A DNA stretch of 64,000 bases from Zantedeschia hybrid cultivar (lineage: Eukaryota; Streptophyta; Magnoliopsida; Alismatales; Araceae). Both the position numbers and the translations under genes were made by a program. The stretch covers positions 53,606,501 through 53,670,500 of the forward strand of contig JARZZO010000006.1 of assembly GCA_030544215.1 (NCBI GenBank). Direction: 5' to 3'. The notes beneath the pieces are model-generated. The model saw only the letters and a program-made list of their open reading frames with translations, ran no database searches and was not told where the DNA came from. The first letter of the stretch is position 1. Each line of letters opens with the position of its first letter. This document shows positions 47,421-58,313 of the stretch, one piece after another.

Positions 47421-48816
47421 TCTGGTACTATTGCTGACTCCTCACGAACTGGGGCGAATTGTTGTTCATGCTACTGACTTGCTCATGAGAGAGCGTGCCC
47501 TTAGTAGTCGGACCTGTGCTGGGAGCATTTGGCACTGCAGGCTTCCGAGGTGGAGGCCTACTAGGTCTGTGAGGATCAAAGACGCTAGAGAACGTAGCAT
47601 CCTTGAAGGCATTCTGGTAGTACCGTGCTCTTTCATAGAGCTCTGCCATGTTGGTCAGGTTGTTCAGGGAGAGGACTAGCTTGAACTGGGGCGTGGCATT
47701 GGAAATTAGCATCTTCACTTGTTCGGACTCAGACAAGTGATCCTTCACCTTCTCGGCCAAGCCCCGCCACCTGTCGGCAAAACTGACAAATTCTTCATCA
47801 GGTTTCATCTTTTCTGCTATTAAGTCAATGATGGACAGGGAGGGTGCAACTCTGTCTTGGTATCATTGGATGAATTTGAGAGAGACGATACCGTAGTCCT
47901 CTACTTCGGAGGGTTCCAGGGAAAAGAACCACTCAAGGGCTGGTCCCTCTAGAGATCTCCTGAACAAAAAGGCCAACGACCTCTTGTCGTTCTGCCAGAA
48001 AGACGATTCGTACATAAACTCTTTCAAGTGTGTGAAGGGGTTACCAGTACCGTTGTACTTCCGGTACACTGGCATCTCAGAGGGTGGTAGGTGGAACACT
48101 AGCAGGCTCGGGAAATTGATCTCTAGTGCAGCTTTGACCCCCATCATCTTCTGGAGGTTGTTGAATTGTTCATCCATGCGCTCCATTTTGGCCAGCAACG
48201 CTTACGTGGTCAGATCTGCCTAGGGAGGAGGAGGAGGTGGAGGTACTTGATAGGCCTGCTGCCTAGAGTATGTCGGACAGGGAGGACAGTAAAGAGGAGG
48301 TCCGGCAGAGCTTCCGCCATGCCCGAGGGCATTTTGATGAGCAGGCGTTAGTGGTCTAGCCGGTTGCCGAGAAGACGAGAGTTGTGGCCCAGCTGGCCGA
48401 GAAGTAATATGGAGGCCTTCCACGGCCTGATGGATGTAAGGAGGATGAAGAGGAGGTTGTTGAGGGACAACAGGGGGAGCCGCAGGGTTCGGCTCAGCAG
48501 GCTGCATGGGTGCCTTCCCCTTCAGAATAGACTGGATTGCCTCGAACTGCTGAGGGTCCAGACGAGAGGCAATAACTCCCAAAGCGTTGACAAGATCCGA
48601 AGGATCAGAGGATGGGGGATCATTCTGATTCATGTCCCCCTCAAGATTGGGATTAGGAATCGCATATTCATGCGGGGGAAGATCAGGATATCGATCATGG
48701 GGATGAAAGAGAGGTGTCCGGACATTCCCATCTTGTCGATATGGAATGGGGACAGAATTACGGGAGGCATCAGCATCTCTCCCGTTCTCATAGTTGTAGT
48801 CCGAATCGCGAGGGGC

Positions 48817-48821
48817 ATTAG
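48817..48821. repeat. Target site duplication of Y, left copy (ATTAG)
   Basis: Matches 58272-58276. Confidence 0.95.
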
Positions 48822-50387
48822 TGTTAGAATTGGGTGGCCTCAAAGCCAATCATTGTACATTCTAGTTCAGATTATTAATAAAGGCAATTATTTCTTCATT
48901 TAATAGTTCTCGCAAACGACTATCATAATGAAGGTCCATAGACAAATGTATGGGATATTGAATCATGATGAGATCATGATAGTGAGATCAATATCCTAAG
49001 GCAATTGTCTTAAATAGTTCTGGATCATAGGATATTTGAGATGGACATTAAATATCCGATAAGATCGACACAAGTTATGTCTGCTCATATGATGAGGGTG
49101 AATGATCTCACATTCACTCGTGTGGTGACACTAAGACAAACAAGTGGGTGCTCATTAGAGAATGAGTTCAATGAATAGACCCAAATAAGAATTCCTGGAT
49201 GGTAATTATACCTATTAGTCAACCAGGGAATTCATTTGTTGCAGTAGCACAGTTGGTCCTTTGACCTGAGTCACCAATGATACCTTGTTTGTGGACCATT
49301 GTGTCTTGATTCTCTGACTCGTGGGCTTTAACCATTAAGTCCACCATAATCGGTCTTTCAGATACAGTGGAAAGCTTGCAAAGGTAATTGAGTGAACAAC
49401 AAGGGATCACTCACTCTTGGTATAAGACTGGAGAGAGAATGTCCCATGGATGTGTACACAGAAATCCCTGGCCAGGATCAAATGAAAGAGATGTCTTTCT
49501 AGATATTAACTGTGTACTGGAATCCATCTGGATAATGCGATAGACGGTTTGACTATAAAACCATACCCTTGCGTTATCGGGACATTGCATGAGTGAAGGA
49601 TTATATCTATGCGGGATCTGCAGACGGAAAGGTTCAATTGAAGGGAACAGTATCCCTTATATCTTCTGGGATCATGAGGTAGTGTTTGGTGTTGTTCATG
49701 ATTAGAAGGCCAAGTGATTTGATCATCAGATGATAATTCACTTGTTTATTAAATTAATCATTTAACCTATGATGTTTAAATGTTAATTAATAAATATTAA
49801 ACTCAAGAAACAGTTCTAAGTTTAATGGGCCTGCAACCGGACTGATATATGGGCCTAGAGGGTCACACACATAAGAGTTCTCGTCAGACGGTAAGAGATG
49901 TTAAATTTCATGCTTATCTGGGTTTTTGTGAAAAGCTGCAGGATAAACATGAAGATTTAATGGAGAATTATCCAAGGCCAAACTCTTGGATAATCATGAG
50001 GATTAACTGTTGTGCTTATCCTTTTTTCTATATAAGGAGGGGCAAGGGGGAGTGGTAAAAAGTTAGTTGGACGAATTTTACTCCCCAGATTCTCTCTCTC
50101 CTTCTCGTAGTGGATCTGTCTCTCTCCGCGCATGGTGGATCTGAGATCTGGTCGGAGCACTCAAGTCGAGGAGGAAATCGCGTCTGCTGCGGGAACTCGT
50201 GTGGATACCTCTAGAGATCGTGCGCGTGCGCGATTACCGAGTCGGCATCATCCACGGGAGATTCGAAACCCCGCAAAGGTGAAGAACTGTTCTTCCCGCT
50301 TAGATTTTAATGTCCGTTTTACAACCCCAGCAACCGATACAATGGAATCAATTTTTTTTTCCGCTGCGTTCTTGGCGATTCCTTACA
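48822..50387 (+). repeat. 5' LTR of Y
   Basis: TGTTAGAATTGGGTGG...GGCGATTCCTTACA. TATA box CTATATAAGG at 50028-50037 and a CT-rich stretch after it. An open frame at 50132-50461 crosses the LTR end and is also partly present in the 3' LTR; it shows no domain. Confidence 0.97.
50028..50037 (+). promoter_or_regulatory. TATA box of Y 5' LTR
   Basis: CTATATAAGG followed about 50 bases later by CTCTCTCTC and a TCTCTC-rich tract; repeated in the 3' LTR at 57899-57908. Confidence 0.75.
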
Positions 50388-50388
50388 G

Positions 50389-50406
50389 TGGTATCAGAGC
50401 CAGGTT
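50389..50406 (+). other. Primer binding site of Y (initiator Met tRNA)
   Basis: TGGTATCAGAGCCAGGTT one base after the LTR; the first twelve bases are the standard initiator-Met complement used by plant copia elements. Confidence 0.95.
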
Positions 50407-52748
50407 TCGCTGGTTCGGTTGTAAAACGGCACCGTTTTGTGTGTTTTCTCGTTATGCGTGAAGAACCCGTATTGTACATGTTCTTGAGTATAATCTGATT
50501 AAAAATGACAGATTAGTGTTCATATGATGATCACGATCAATTTGATTATTTTTCTGTATTTTTTGGATTTTTATTTGGGTTTTTCGGAGTTCGTCATGTG
50601 ATGATGAACCGGGGTACTTCGGCGGCTTCGTATGTGCTTCCCAAGCGTTGGGATGGCCGGAAGAATCCCTAGATCTCTTGGTGATAGTCACCACTTCTCA
50701 TTAGGCATGGAGATCGGCACCGGAGTGCCCTTGGAGATGCTAAAAATCGAGCCCGAACTCGGATTTTTAAACCTGGAAAATCAGATTTTCAAGGGGAGTT
50801 TAGGGCACGATTGAAGGGCCATTTGGCCACCGCCGGCTGCCCCACCGGTGCCGGGCTGACCGCCGGAGGTGGGGGCATCGCCGGCGGTGCCTGGCGGCGC
50901 CGTCGCCGGCGCCTGGCGGCACTGCCGTCGCCTCTTCCGCCGCCGGCCTGCACTTATTAGGGTTGCAGGTTTAGGGAAGAAGGGAGCCGGTCGAACCTAG
51001 CTGAACGGGCCGGACCGCGCGGTCCCGACCCGGTCGGACCGGGCGGGGGCCGGGCGGCGCCCTGGCCGAGCCAGGGTGCGCCCCTGGCCGAGCCAGGGTC
51101 CTGGGTCCGGGCCCTTTGGGCCTTAATGGGCTGGGCCCATTTTCTGAATTTTAAAAATTGTTTTAAATGCCTGTTTAACCCCATTAAACCCAATTTTAGC
51201 CCGTTTTAGCCTGTTTTAAAATTGTTTTAAAATAGTAAAATTATAAGAATAATTAATAAATGTTATTAATTAATTTTTATGATTATTAACAGCTTATTAA
51301 AGCGTTTAATAACTGTTAGTCTATTAAAGGGCTTTATAATTAATGGGTGTTAGTTAATTATTTAAAATTGTTTTAGATAATTAATTTCCCTGTTAATTTA
51401 ATTAGTTTAAAATTGTTTTAAACTGATTTCATGCATAACTTGATTACTCTTTATATTCAAATTGTTTGAATTAGTATTTAGATTAACTGAATAGTTTAGT
51501 TAGTCAAATTTGTCAATAATGTTTTGAATATTATTGATTATGCTGAAATAAATGTTATTTCGAAAACTAATTGGTATTATAATTTTATATTTATAAAATT
51601 TAATACCAAACAGCAATTATGTGATGATTGTGATGCATGTGATGTGTTTTATGGTGGGATGATCATGGACTTAGAATTTTCATGTGATGAATGTTGTGAA
51701 TGGATGCGATGCTTATTTCATTTGGTATTTTAAATAGGACCTGCATGTCCTCCTCTCTCTTAATCCAAGTGTACTTTCTACCTTCCTATAAGATTGTACT
51801 CCCCTTGATAAGATCAAGGTTTCTAATTGTTTAAATGTACATTTGTGGACCTGCGAGTCCTGAATTTCATATGTAAATGTATCGGATTAAGCTAAGAGGA
51901 CGGGATCTTCTGAAGACACCTCTGGTGGGAGGACTCGCATCAAATGGAACCAGTGTTGTTGTTTTCACATTATGATCCTATTATGGATCATCGTTTGGCT
52001 CCGATGATTCCATAGTAGTTTAAGCAGTCCATGATCATCCCCATTTAATTTTTCTGCACATATGTGATATTTGTGGACTATGCTATCATATATATATTTC
52101 TATTAAGTATATTGATACTTCAAATTGAAATACTATTGATAGCACGATTTTTATAAATCAAAATAAAAAACCCTCTTTTAAAACTTAAGTTGTAAACGTG
52201 AGATATTCAGAATAATCCACGTAACCTACCATCATTATAGATCTTAGGATAATTCTTATCTCAAACGGATTTGTTGTGCTACCACAAGGTCTGTTTGATT
52301 TAGAAATTAAACTAGGTCTACGACATGTGATGTCATTAAGATGAATGGACAAATAGTGTAGTTTTGTTGTGCTACCACAAGGATTGCACTATGAATTCAT
52401 GTCATCTAAGTAATGATGGATAAACTTAACTGAATCAAATCGATTTGTTGTGCTACCACAAGGTCATTCTGATTCAGTGGTTAAATCGATCAGATATTGC
52501 AAACGTTGCAACTGTCAAGAGTTGACTGCCTAAGGGACTTGATGTGATTTGTTGTGCTACCACAAGGTCACATGCATGTTGCCCGAAGGATTCTGATCCC
52601 CACTAGGAGATCACCGGAATCTTCCGTTCTGTATCTTAGAGGGTCATACAGATCGCCGAAAAATAGTGGAGCATAAATCTAGATTAAAAGTCTTAAATCT
52701 GATTTTAAGAACTATATGCTCATTTTATATATTTCCATGTAGGTCGCT
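50407..52748 (+). other. Long leader of Y
   Basis: No coding frame of note. A GC-rich block (50820-51120) holds a perfect 14-base palindrome GGACCGCGCGGTCC (51012-51025) and two CCCTGGC-CGA-GCCAGGG stem-loops (51060-51076, 51082-51098). An AT-rich part (51150-51740) follows, then four copies of a hairpin motif (52270-52568). The bases before the start codon, TTTCCATGTAG followed by GTCGCTATG, look like a 3' splice site, so the leader may be spliced. Confidence 0.7.
52270..52568 (+). repeat. Four spaced copies of TTTGTTGTGCTACCACAAGG
   Basis: Copies at 52270-52290, 52363-52383, 52444-52464 and 52548-52568, 81-104 bases apart. Each contains the stem-loop TTGTG-CTAC-CACAA. The sequence between copies is not conserved. 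They end 180 bases before the gag-pol start. Confidence 0.97.
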
Positions 52749-55700
52749 ATGTCGTCACCTAACCCCCTCCGTTGCATGCTTGATGCAAACAAACTCACGG
52801 GACCAAATTACATTGACTGGTTACGCAACCTGAAGATTATCCTCAGGTGTGAAAAGCTAGCCTATGTCCTGGATCAACCAGATCCAGTGCAACCCGGTGA
52901 TAATGCTAACGAAGATGAATTAATGATGTATGAAAATTGGAAGGAGGACTCAGTCAAGGTCCAATGTTATATGCTCGGTTCAATGAACAATGAACTGCAG
53001 CGACAACATGATAACATGGAACCTAAAACCATTCTGAATCACCTACAAGAGTTGTTTGGTGAACAATCCAGAACAGAAAGATATGAGATATCTAAGAAAT
53101 TGTTCATGACCAGAATGAGCGAGGGCACATCTGTGCAAACTCATGTGCTCAAGATGATAGAGTGGATTGAGAGGCTTGCTGTGCTGGGCTTTGTTATGAA
53201 CAATGACCTGAGCATTGACTTAATCCTACAGTCCCTTCCAGATTCATTTTCACAATTCATTATCAACTTCAATATGAACAAAATTGAAGTTTCACTAGCT
53301 GAGCTGCTCAACATGTTGAAGACAGCTGAAGGCACTATCCAGAAAGATAAGACAAGTGTAATGCTTGTTGGTAAGACCAACAAGAAAAGAAAAACTGGAC
53401 AGACCTTTAAGAAAGGTAAGCCTAAGAAGCAAGTGAAAAGCAAACCGGTGGCACAAAAGGACAAAGCTAAAGTCAATGATAAAGGTCAGTGTTTCCACTG
53501 CCATAAAGAAGGTCATTGGAAGAGAAACTGCAAGATTTATCTTGCAGAAAAAGCAAAGGAGAAGCTTGGTGAAGCTTCAGGTATTCTCATGATCGATCTT
53601 AACTTGTCTTATAGAGAATCAACATCCTGGGTATTAGATACTGGATGTGTTTCTCATATCTGCAATAAATTGCAGGTGTTAACAAGTAAAAGAAGATTGA
53701 ACCGCGGAGACGTGGATCTGAGGCTCGGGAATGGAGCAAAAGTTGCTGCGTTAGCTGTGGGGACAGTAAGACTTCAGATGCCGTCAGGAGACTCTTTGGA
53801 ACTGATAGATTGTTATTATGTTCTAACCACTATTAGGAATATCATATCTATTTCATGTTTAGATAGACAAGGATATTCTATGAAGCTAGAGAATAAAGGT
53901 TGTTCAATTTATCAAGGAGACAAATTGTTTGCTTCCGGGTATTTATTGAATGGATTATATTTACTTGATATCTCATATGATGTTTGTCTGGTAAATAATT
54001 CTCTTGAACGCTTAGATAAGGATGTGAATAAATTGTACATATGGCATTGTAGACTAGGTCATATAAATGAGAACAGGATCATAAGGTTGCAAAAGAATGG
54101 ATATCTTGATCCATTTGATTATGAATCATTTGCAATCTGTGAAGCTTGTCTCACGGGAAAGATGACCAAAGCTCCATTCTCAGGACATGGAGAAAGAGCT
54201 AAAGACTTATTGGAACTAATACATAGTGATCTATGTGGTCCAATGTCCACTCATGCTATGGGTGGTTACTCATACTTTGTTTCATTTACAGATGATTTCT
54301 CAAGATATGGCTACATATATTTAATGAAATATAAGTCAGAAGTCTTTGAGAAATTTAAAGAGTTTAAAAACGAAGTTGAGAACCAGACTGGAAAGTGTAT
54401 TAAAACTCTTCGATCAGATCGAGGGGGAGAATACTTAAGTACAGAATTCACAGTATATCTTAAGGATAATGGTATTTTGTCTCAGTGGACTCCTCCCTAT
54501 ACACCTCAGTTAAATGGTGTATCGGAAAGGAGAAATCGTACTCTATTAGATATGGTACGATCCATGATGAGTTATGCCAAACTTCCAATCTCTTTATGGG
54601 GACATGCACTGTTGACTGCTGCATATCTGTTGAACAAAGTTCCGAGTAAATCAGTACCTTCCACTCCATATGAGATATGGAAAGGAAAGAAACCAGACTT
54701 TAAGCATGTTAGAGTCTGGGGTTGTCCTGCACATGTCAAAAGACATGATCCAGACAAACTGGATTCCAGGACAGAGAAATGTAGATTTGTGGGATATCCA
54801 AAAGAGAGTTTTGGATATTACTTCTATCAGCCCAGCGATCAAAGGATGTTTGTCGCAAAAAGAGTTGTCTTCTTAAAGAAAGAATATGTTTCAAAAGAAG
54901 ACAGTGGGAGCAAGATAGAATTGGAAGAAATTCTAGACTCACAAATCAACACTGGTTCATCTACTGAACCATTGACTCAAGAACTTGTTCAAGATGATAC
55001 ACAAAAGGTTCGCAGATCAGGTAGAGTACCTAAGCAGCCTGAAAGATTTGTTGGACATATCGATGAAGGCAAACCAAAGGTGCACTTAAATGAGGATGAT
55101 GATCCTCAAACCTACCTTAAAGCCATAAATAGTCATGAATCAGAAAAATGGCAAGAGGCAATGGATTCTGAAATTCAGTCCATGTATGCCAACCAAGTTT
55201 GGAACTTGGTTGATCTACCAGAAGGTATAGTACCTATTGGCAGTAAATGGATCTTTAAAAGAAAGATCGGGGCAGATGGACAAATTGACACATACAAGGC
55301 AAGGCTTGTAGCAAAAGGATATCGTCAAAGGCAAGGTGTTGACTATGACGAAACATTTTCTCCAGTTGCCATGATTAAGTCAATCAGAATACTTCTTGCT
55401 ATCGCCGCATTCTATGATTATGAAATATGGCAAATGGATGTGAAAACAGCATTCCTTAACGGGAACCTTCAAGAAGAGGTGTATATGATACAACCTGAAG
55501 GATTCACTTCCAAAGAGCATTCAAGCAAGGTATGCAAGCTGCAAAGATCCATCTATGGATTAAAGCAAGCATCCCGAACTTGGAACTTAAGATTTGATGA
55601 AGCAATCAAATCTTATGACTTCATTAAGAATGAAGATGAACCTTGTGTATACAAAAAGGTTAGTGGGAGCGCAGTTACCTTTTTGGTACTTTACGTTGAT

Positions 55701-56678
55701 GACATTCTACTCATTGGGAATGATGTAGGAATGCTGTCATCAGTAAAGGCCTGGTTATCCAAAAACTTCTCCATGAAAGATTTGGGAGAAGCATCCTATA
55801 TTCTGGGAATAAGGATCTATCGAGATAGGTCTAAAAGGATGCTTGGCTTGTCCCAATCTATGTACATAGATACCATAGTCAAAAGGTTTGGCATGGAAAA
55901 TTCCAAGAGAGGCCTCGTTCCTATGAGGCATGGAATTTATCTCTCTAAAGAAATGTCTCCCAAGACACCTGAAGAGAAGGCATACATGGATAGAGTTCCT
56001 TATGCCTCGGCAATAGGATCTATCATGTATGCAATGCTATGTACTAGGGTTGATGTGGCACACCCACTAAGTGTCACCAGTAGATATCAGGCTGATCCAG
56101 GTGAGGAACACTGGAAGGCAGTGAAATGTATCATTAGATACTTGAGAAGGACTAAGGATCTATTTCTCGTTTATGGAGGAAACGACTTGGAACTTCGAGG
56201 ATTTACTGACTCGAGTTTCCAGTCGGATATGGATGACAGCAAATCCATGTCTGGATTTGTGTTCATGTTAAATGGAGGTGCAGTAAGTTGGAAGAGTTCC
56301 AAACAGGAAACTACTGCAGATTCGACGACCGAAGCAGAATACATTGCTGCAGCTGAAGCGGCCAAGGAGGCGGTTTGGATGAAGAAGTTCATCTCGGCGC
56401 TTGGAGTCGTTCCAAGCATTTCAGATCCTGTTCCATTATTGTGTGACAACAATGGGGCAATAGCTCAAGCGAAGGAGCCAAGATCACATCAGAAGTCAAA
56501 GCACATTCTGAGACGATTTCATCTGATTCGTGAGATCATCGCTCGAGGAGATATAGTAGTTGAGAAAGTCTCATCTGAAGATAATGTAGCAGATCCCTTG
56601 ACTAAGCCATTGTCTCAAAACACTTTAGAACGTCACCTTAAGTCTATGGGACTTAGACACATGGGTGATTGGCTATAG
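52749..56678 (+). CDS. Copia gag-pol polyprotein, 1309 residues, uninterrupted
   Basis: A single frame with the copia order: gag (about 1-240; LTGPNYIDWLRNLKIIL), CCHC knuckle CFHCHKEGHWKRNC (248-261), protease VLDTGC (D297), GAG-pre-integrase zinc region (WHCRLGH, CEAC; 432-467), integrase core with D494, D557 and E593, reverse transcriptase (KWIFKRKIGADG; MDVKTAFLNG; YVDD 982-985) and RNase H (FTDSS D1154, TTEAEY, LCDNNGA D1233, VADPLTKPLS). These make the particle, copy its RNA and insert the DNA. All catalytic residues I can check are present. Length is usual for plant copia. The first ATG after the leader is taken as start. Sublineage not assigned. No stop or frameshift, but activity is not shown. 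Confidence 0.97.
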   Translation: MSSPNPLRCMLDANKLTGPNYIDWLRNLKIILRCEKLAYVLDQPDPVQPGDNANEDELMMYENWKEDSVKVQCYMLGSMNNELQRQHDNMEPKTILNHLQELFGEQSRTERYEISKKLFMTRMSEGTSVQTHVLKMIEWIERLAVLGFVMNNDLSIDLILQSLPDSFSQFIINFNMNKIEVSLAELLNMLKTAEGTIQKDKTSVMLVGKTNKKRKTGQTFKKGKPKKQVKSKPVAQKDKAKVNDKGQCFHCHKEGHWKRNCKIYLAEKAKEKLGEASGILMIDLNLSYRESTSWVLDTGCVSHICNKLQVLTSKRRLNRGDVDLRLGNGAKVAALAVGTVRLQMPSGDSLELIDCYYVLTTIRNIISISCLDRQGYSMKLENKGCSIYQGDKLFASGYLLNGLYLLDISYDVCLVNNSLERLDKDVNKLYIWHCRLGHINENRIIRLQKNGYLDPFDYESFAICEACLTGKMTKAPFSGHGERAKDLLELIHSDLCGPMSTHAMGGYSYFVSFTDDFSRYGYIYLMKYKSEVFEKFKEFKNEVENQTGKCIKTLRSDRGGEYLSTEFTVYLKDNGILSQWTPPYTPQLNGVSERRNRTLLDMVRSMMSYAKLPISLWGHALLTAAYLLNKVPSKSVPSTPYEIWKGKKPDFKHVRVWGCPAHVKRHDPDKLDSRTEKCRFVGYPKESFGYYFYQPSDQRMFVAKRVVFLKKEYVSKEDSGSKIELEEILDSQINTGSSTEPLTQELVQDDTQKVRRSGRVPKQPERFVGHIDEGKPKVHLNEDDDPQTYLKAINSHESEKWQEAMDSEIQSMYANQVWNLVDLPEGIVPIGSKWIFKRKIGADGQIDTYKARLVAKGYRQRQGVDYDETFSPVAMIKSIRILLAIAAFYDYEIWQMDVKTAFLNGNLQEEVYMIQPEGFTSKEHSSKVCKLQRSIYGLKQASRTWNLRFDEAIKSYDFIKNEDEPCVYKKVSGSAVTFLVLYVDDILLIGNDVGMLSSVKAWLSKNFSMKDLGEASYILGIRIYRDRSKRMLGLSQSMYIDTIVKRFGMENSKRGLVPMRHGIYLSKEMSPKTPEEKAYMDRVPYASAIGSIMYAMLCTRVDVAHPLSVTSRYQADPGEEHWKAVKCIIRYLRRTKDLFLVYGGNDLELRGFTDSSFQSDMDDSKSMSGFVFMLNGGAVSWKSSKQETTADSTTEAEYIAAAEAAKEAVWMKKFISALGVVPSISDPVPLLCDNNGAIAQAKEPRSHQKSKHILRRFHLIREIIARGDIVVEKVSSEDNVADPLTKPLSQNTLERHLKSMGLRHMGDWL

Positions 56679-56680
56679 TC

Positions 56681-56692
56681 CAAGTGGGAGAA
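56681..56692 (+). other. Polypurine tract of Y
   Basis: CAAGTGGGAGAA directly before TGTTAGAATT of the 3' LTR. Confidence 0.93.
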
Positions 56693-58271
56693 TGTTAGAA
56701 TTGGGTGGCCTCATAGCCAATCATTGTACATTCTAGTTCAGATTATTAATAAAGGCAATTATTTCTTCATTTAATAGTTCTCGCAAACGACTATCGTAAT
56801 GAAGGTCCATAGACAAATTTATGGGATATTGAATCATGATGAGATCATGATAGTGAGATCAATATCCTAAGGCAATTGTCTTAAATAGTTCTCGATCATA
56901 GGATATTTGAGATGGACATTAAATATCCGATAAGATCGACACAAGTTATGTCTGCTCATATGATGAGGGTGAATGATCTCACATTCACTCGTGTAGTGAC
57001 ACTAAGACAAACAAGTGGGTGCTCATTAGATAATGAGTTCACTGAACAGACCCAAATAAGAATTCATGGATGGTAATTATACCTATTAGTCAACCAGGGA
57101 ATTCATTTGTTGCAGTAGCACAGTTGGTCCTTTGACCTGAGTCACCAATGATACCTTGTTTGTGGACCATTGTGTCTTGATTCTCTGACTCGTGGGCTTT
57201 AACCATTAAGTCCACCATAATCGGTCTTTCAGATACAGTGGAAAGGTTGCGAAGGTAATTGAGTGAACAACAAGGGATCACTCACTCTTGGTATAAGACT
57301 GGAGAGAGAATGTCCCATGGATGTGTACACAGAAATCCCTGGCCAGGGTCAAATGAAAGAGATGTCTTTCTAGATATTAACTGTGTACTGGAATCCATCT
57401 GGATAATGCGATAGAAGGTTTGACTATAAAACCATACCCTTGCGTTATCGGGACATTGCATGAGTGAAAGATTATATCTGTGCGGCATCTGCAGACGGAA
57501 AGATTCAATTGAAGGGAACAGTATCCCTTATATCTTCTGGGATCATGAGGTAGTGTTTGGTGTTGTTCATGATCAGAAGGCCAAGTGATTTGATCATCAG
57601 ATGATAATTCACTTGTTTATTAAATTAATCATTTAACATATGATGTTTAAATGTTAATTAATAAATATTAAACTCAAGAAACAGTTCTAAGTTTAATGGG
57701 CCTGCAACCGGACTGATATATGGGCCTAGAGGGTCACACACATAAGAGTTCTCGTCAGACGGTGAGAGATGTTAAATTTCATGCTTATCTGGGTTTTTGT
57801 GAAAAGCTGCAGGATAAACATGAAGATTTAATGGAGAAATATCCAAGGCCAAACTCTTGGATAATCATGAGGATTAACTGTTGTGCTTATCCTTATTTCT
57901 ATATAAGGAGGGCCAAGGGGGAGTGGTAAAAAGTTAGTTGGACGAATTTTACTCCCCAGATTCTCTCTCTCCTCTCTCTCTCTCCTTCTCGTAGTGGATC
58001 TGTCTCTCTCCGCGCATGGTGGATCTGAGATCTGGTCGAAGCACTCAAGTCGAGGAGGAAATCACGTCTGCTGCGGGAACTCGTGTGGATACCTCTAGAG
58101 ATCGTGCGCGTGCGCGATTACCGAGTCGGCATCATCCACGGGAGATTCGAAACCCCGCAAAGGTGAAGAACTGTTCTTCCCGCTTAGATTTTAATGTCCG
58201 TTTTACAACCCCAGCAACCGATACAATGGAATCAATTTTTATTTCCGCTGCGTTCATGGCGATTCCTAACA
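56693..58271 (+). repeat. 3' LTR of Y
   Basis: TGTTAGAATTGGGTGG...GGCGATTCCTAACA. Extra CTCTCTCTCC bases near 57970 explain the 13-base length difference from the 5' LTR. Confidence 0.97.
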
Positions 58272-58313
58272 ATTAGCATCTCCCTCGTAGTTGATGGTGG
58301 CGTCTTGAGCCAT
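58272..58313 (-). pseudogene. Element D gag start, separated by insertion Y
   Basis: ATG at 58313-58311 opens MAQDATINYEGDAN, which runs in frame into the gag frame at 48821 when Y and one ATTAG copy are removed. The apparent ATG at 48849 lies inside the LTR of Y and is not the native start. Confidence 0.88.

Larger units (their letters stand above)
44506..48821 (-). pseudogene. Element D gag-protease with G-patch (main part)
   Basis: One minus-strand frame runs through to a TAG at 44508-44506, with in-frame stops near 48222, 48207, 47865 and 47430 and two in the glutamine-rich part near 47290 and 47255. Parts: proline-rich N-terminus; gag core (VYRKYNGTGNPFTHL, SLEGPALEWF, DEEFVSFADRWRGLA) at 48198-47428; glutamine repeats (47420-47240); then a 873-codon open stretch from 47127 with a knuckle-like CYFHRQPGHTIDTC, protease VDTGASINVLPP (D at residue 438) and a G-patch (GWKIMMKNGYQPGRGLG) near 603. 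The start lies on the other side of insertion Y, at 58313. Confidence 0.9.
48822..58271 (+). mobile_element. Ty1/copia element Y, complete, intact coding frame
   Basis: 9450 bases with LTRs 48822-50387 (1566) and 56693-58271 (1579), flanked by ATTAG. Initiator-Met primer site, a 2.36-kb leader, one gag-pol frame and a GTGGGAGAA polypurine tract are all present. It is inserted in D gag, in the opposite orientation. About thirty single-base differences and one CT-repeat length change separate the LTRs by eye. It is the only element in the window that could encode its own full set of proteins. Confidence 0.97.

Noticed and set aside
47217..47679. Plus-strand frames rich in alanine, valine and leucine
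   Set aside because: Shadow of the glutamine- and proline-rich gag on the minus strand.
48822..48849. ATG at 48849 as the start of D gag
   Set aside because: It lies inside the copia LTR; the native start is at 58313 on the other side of the insertion.
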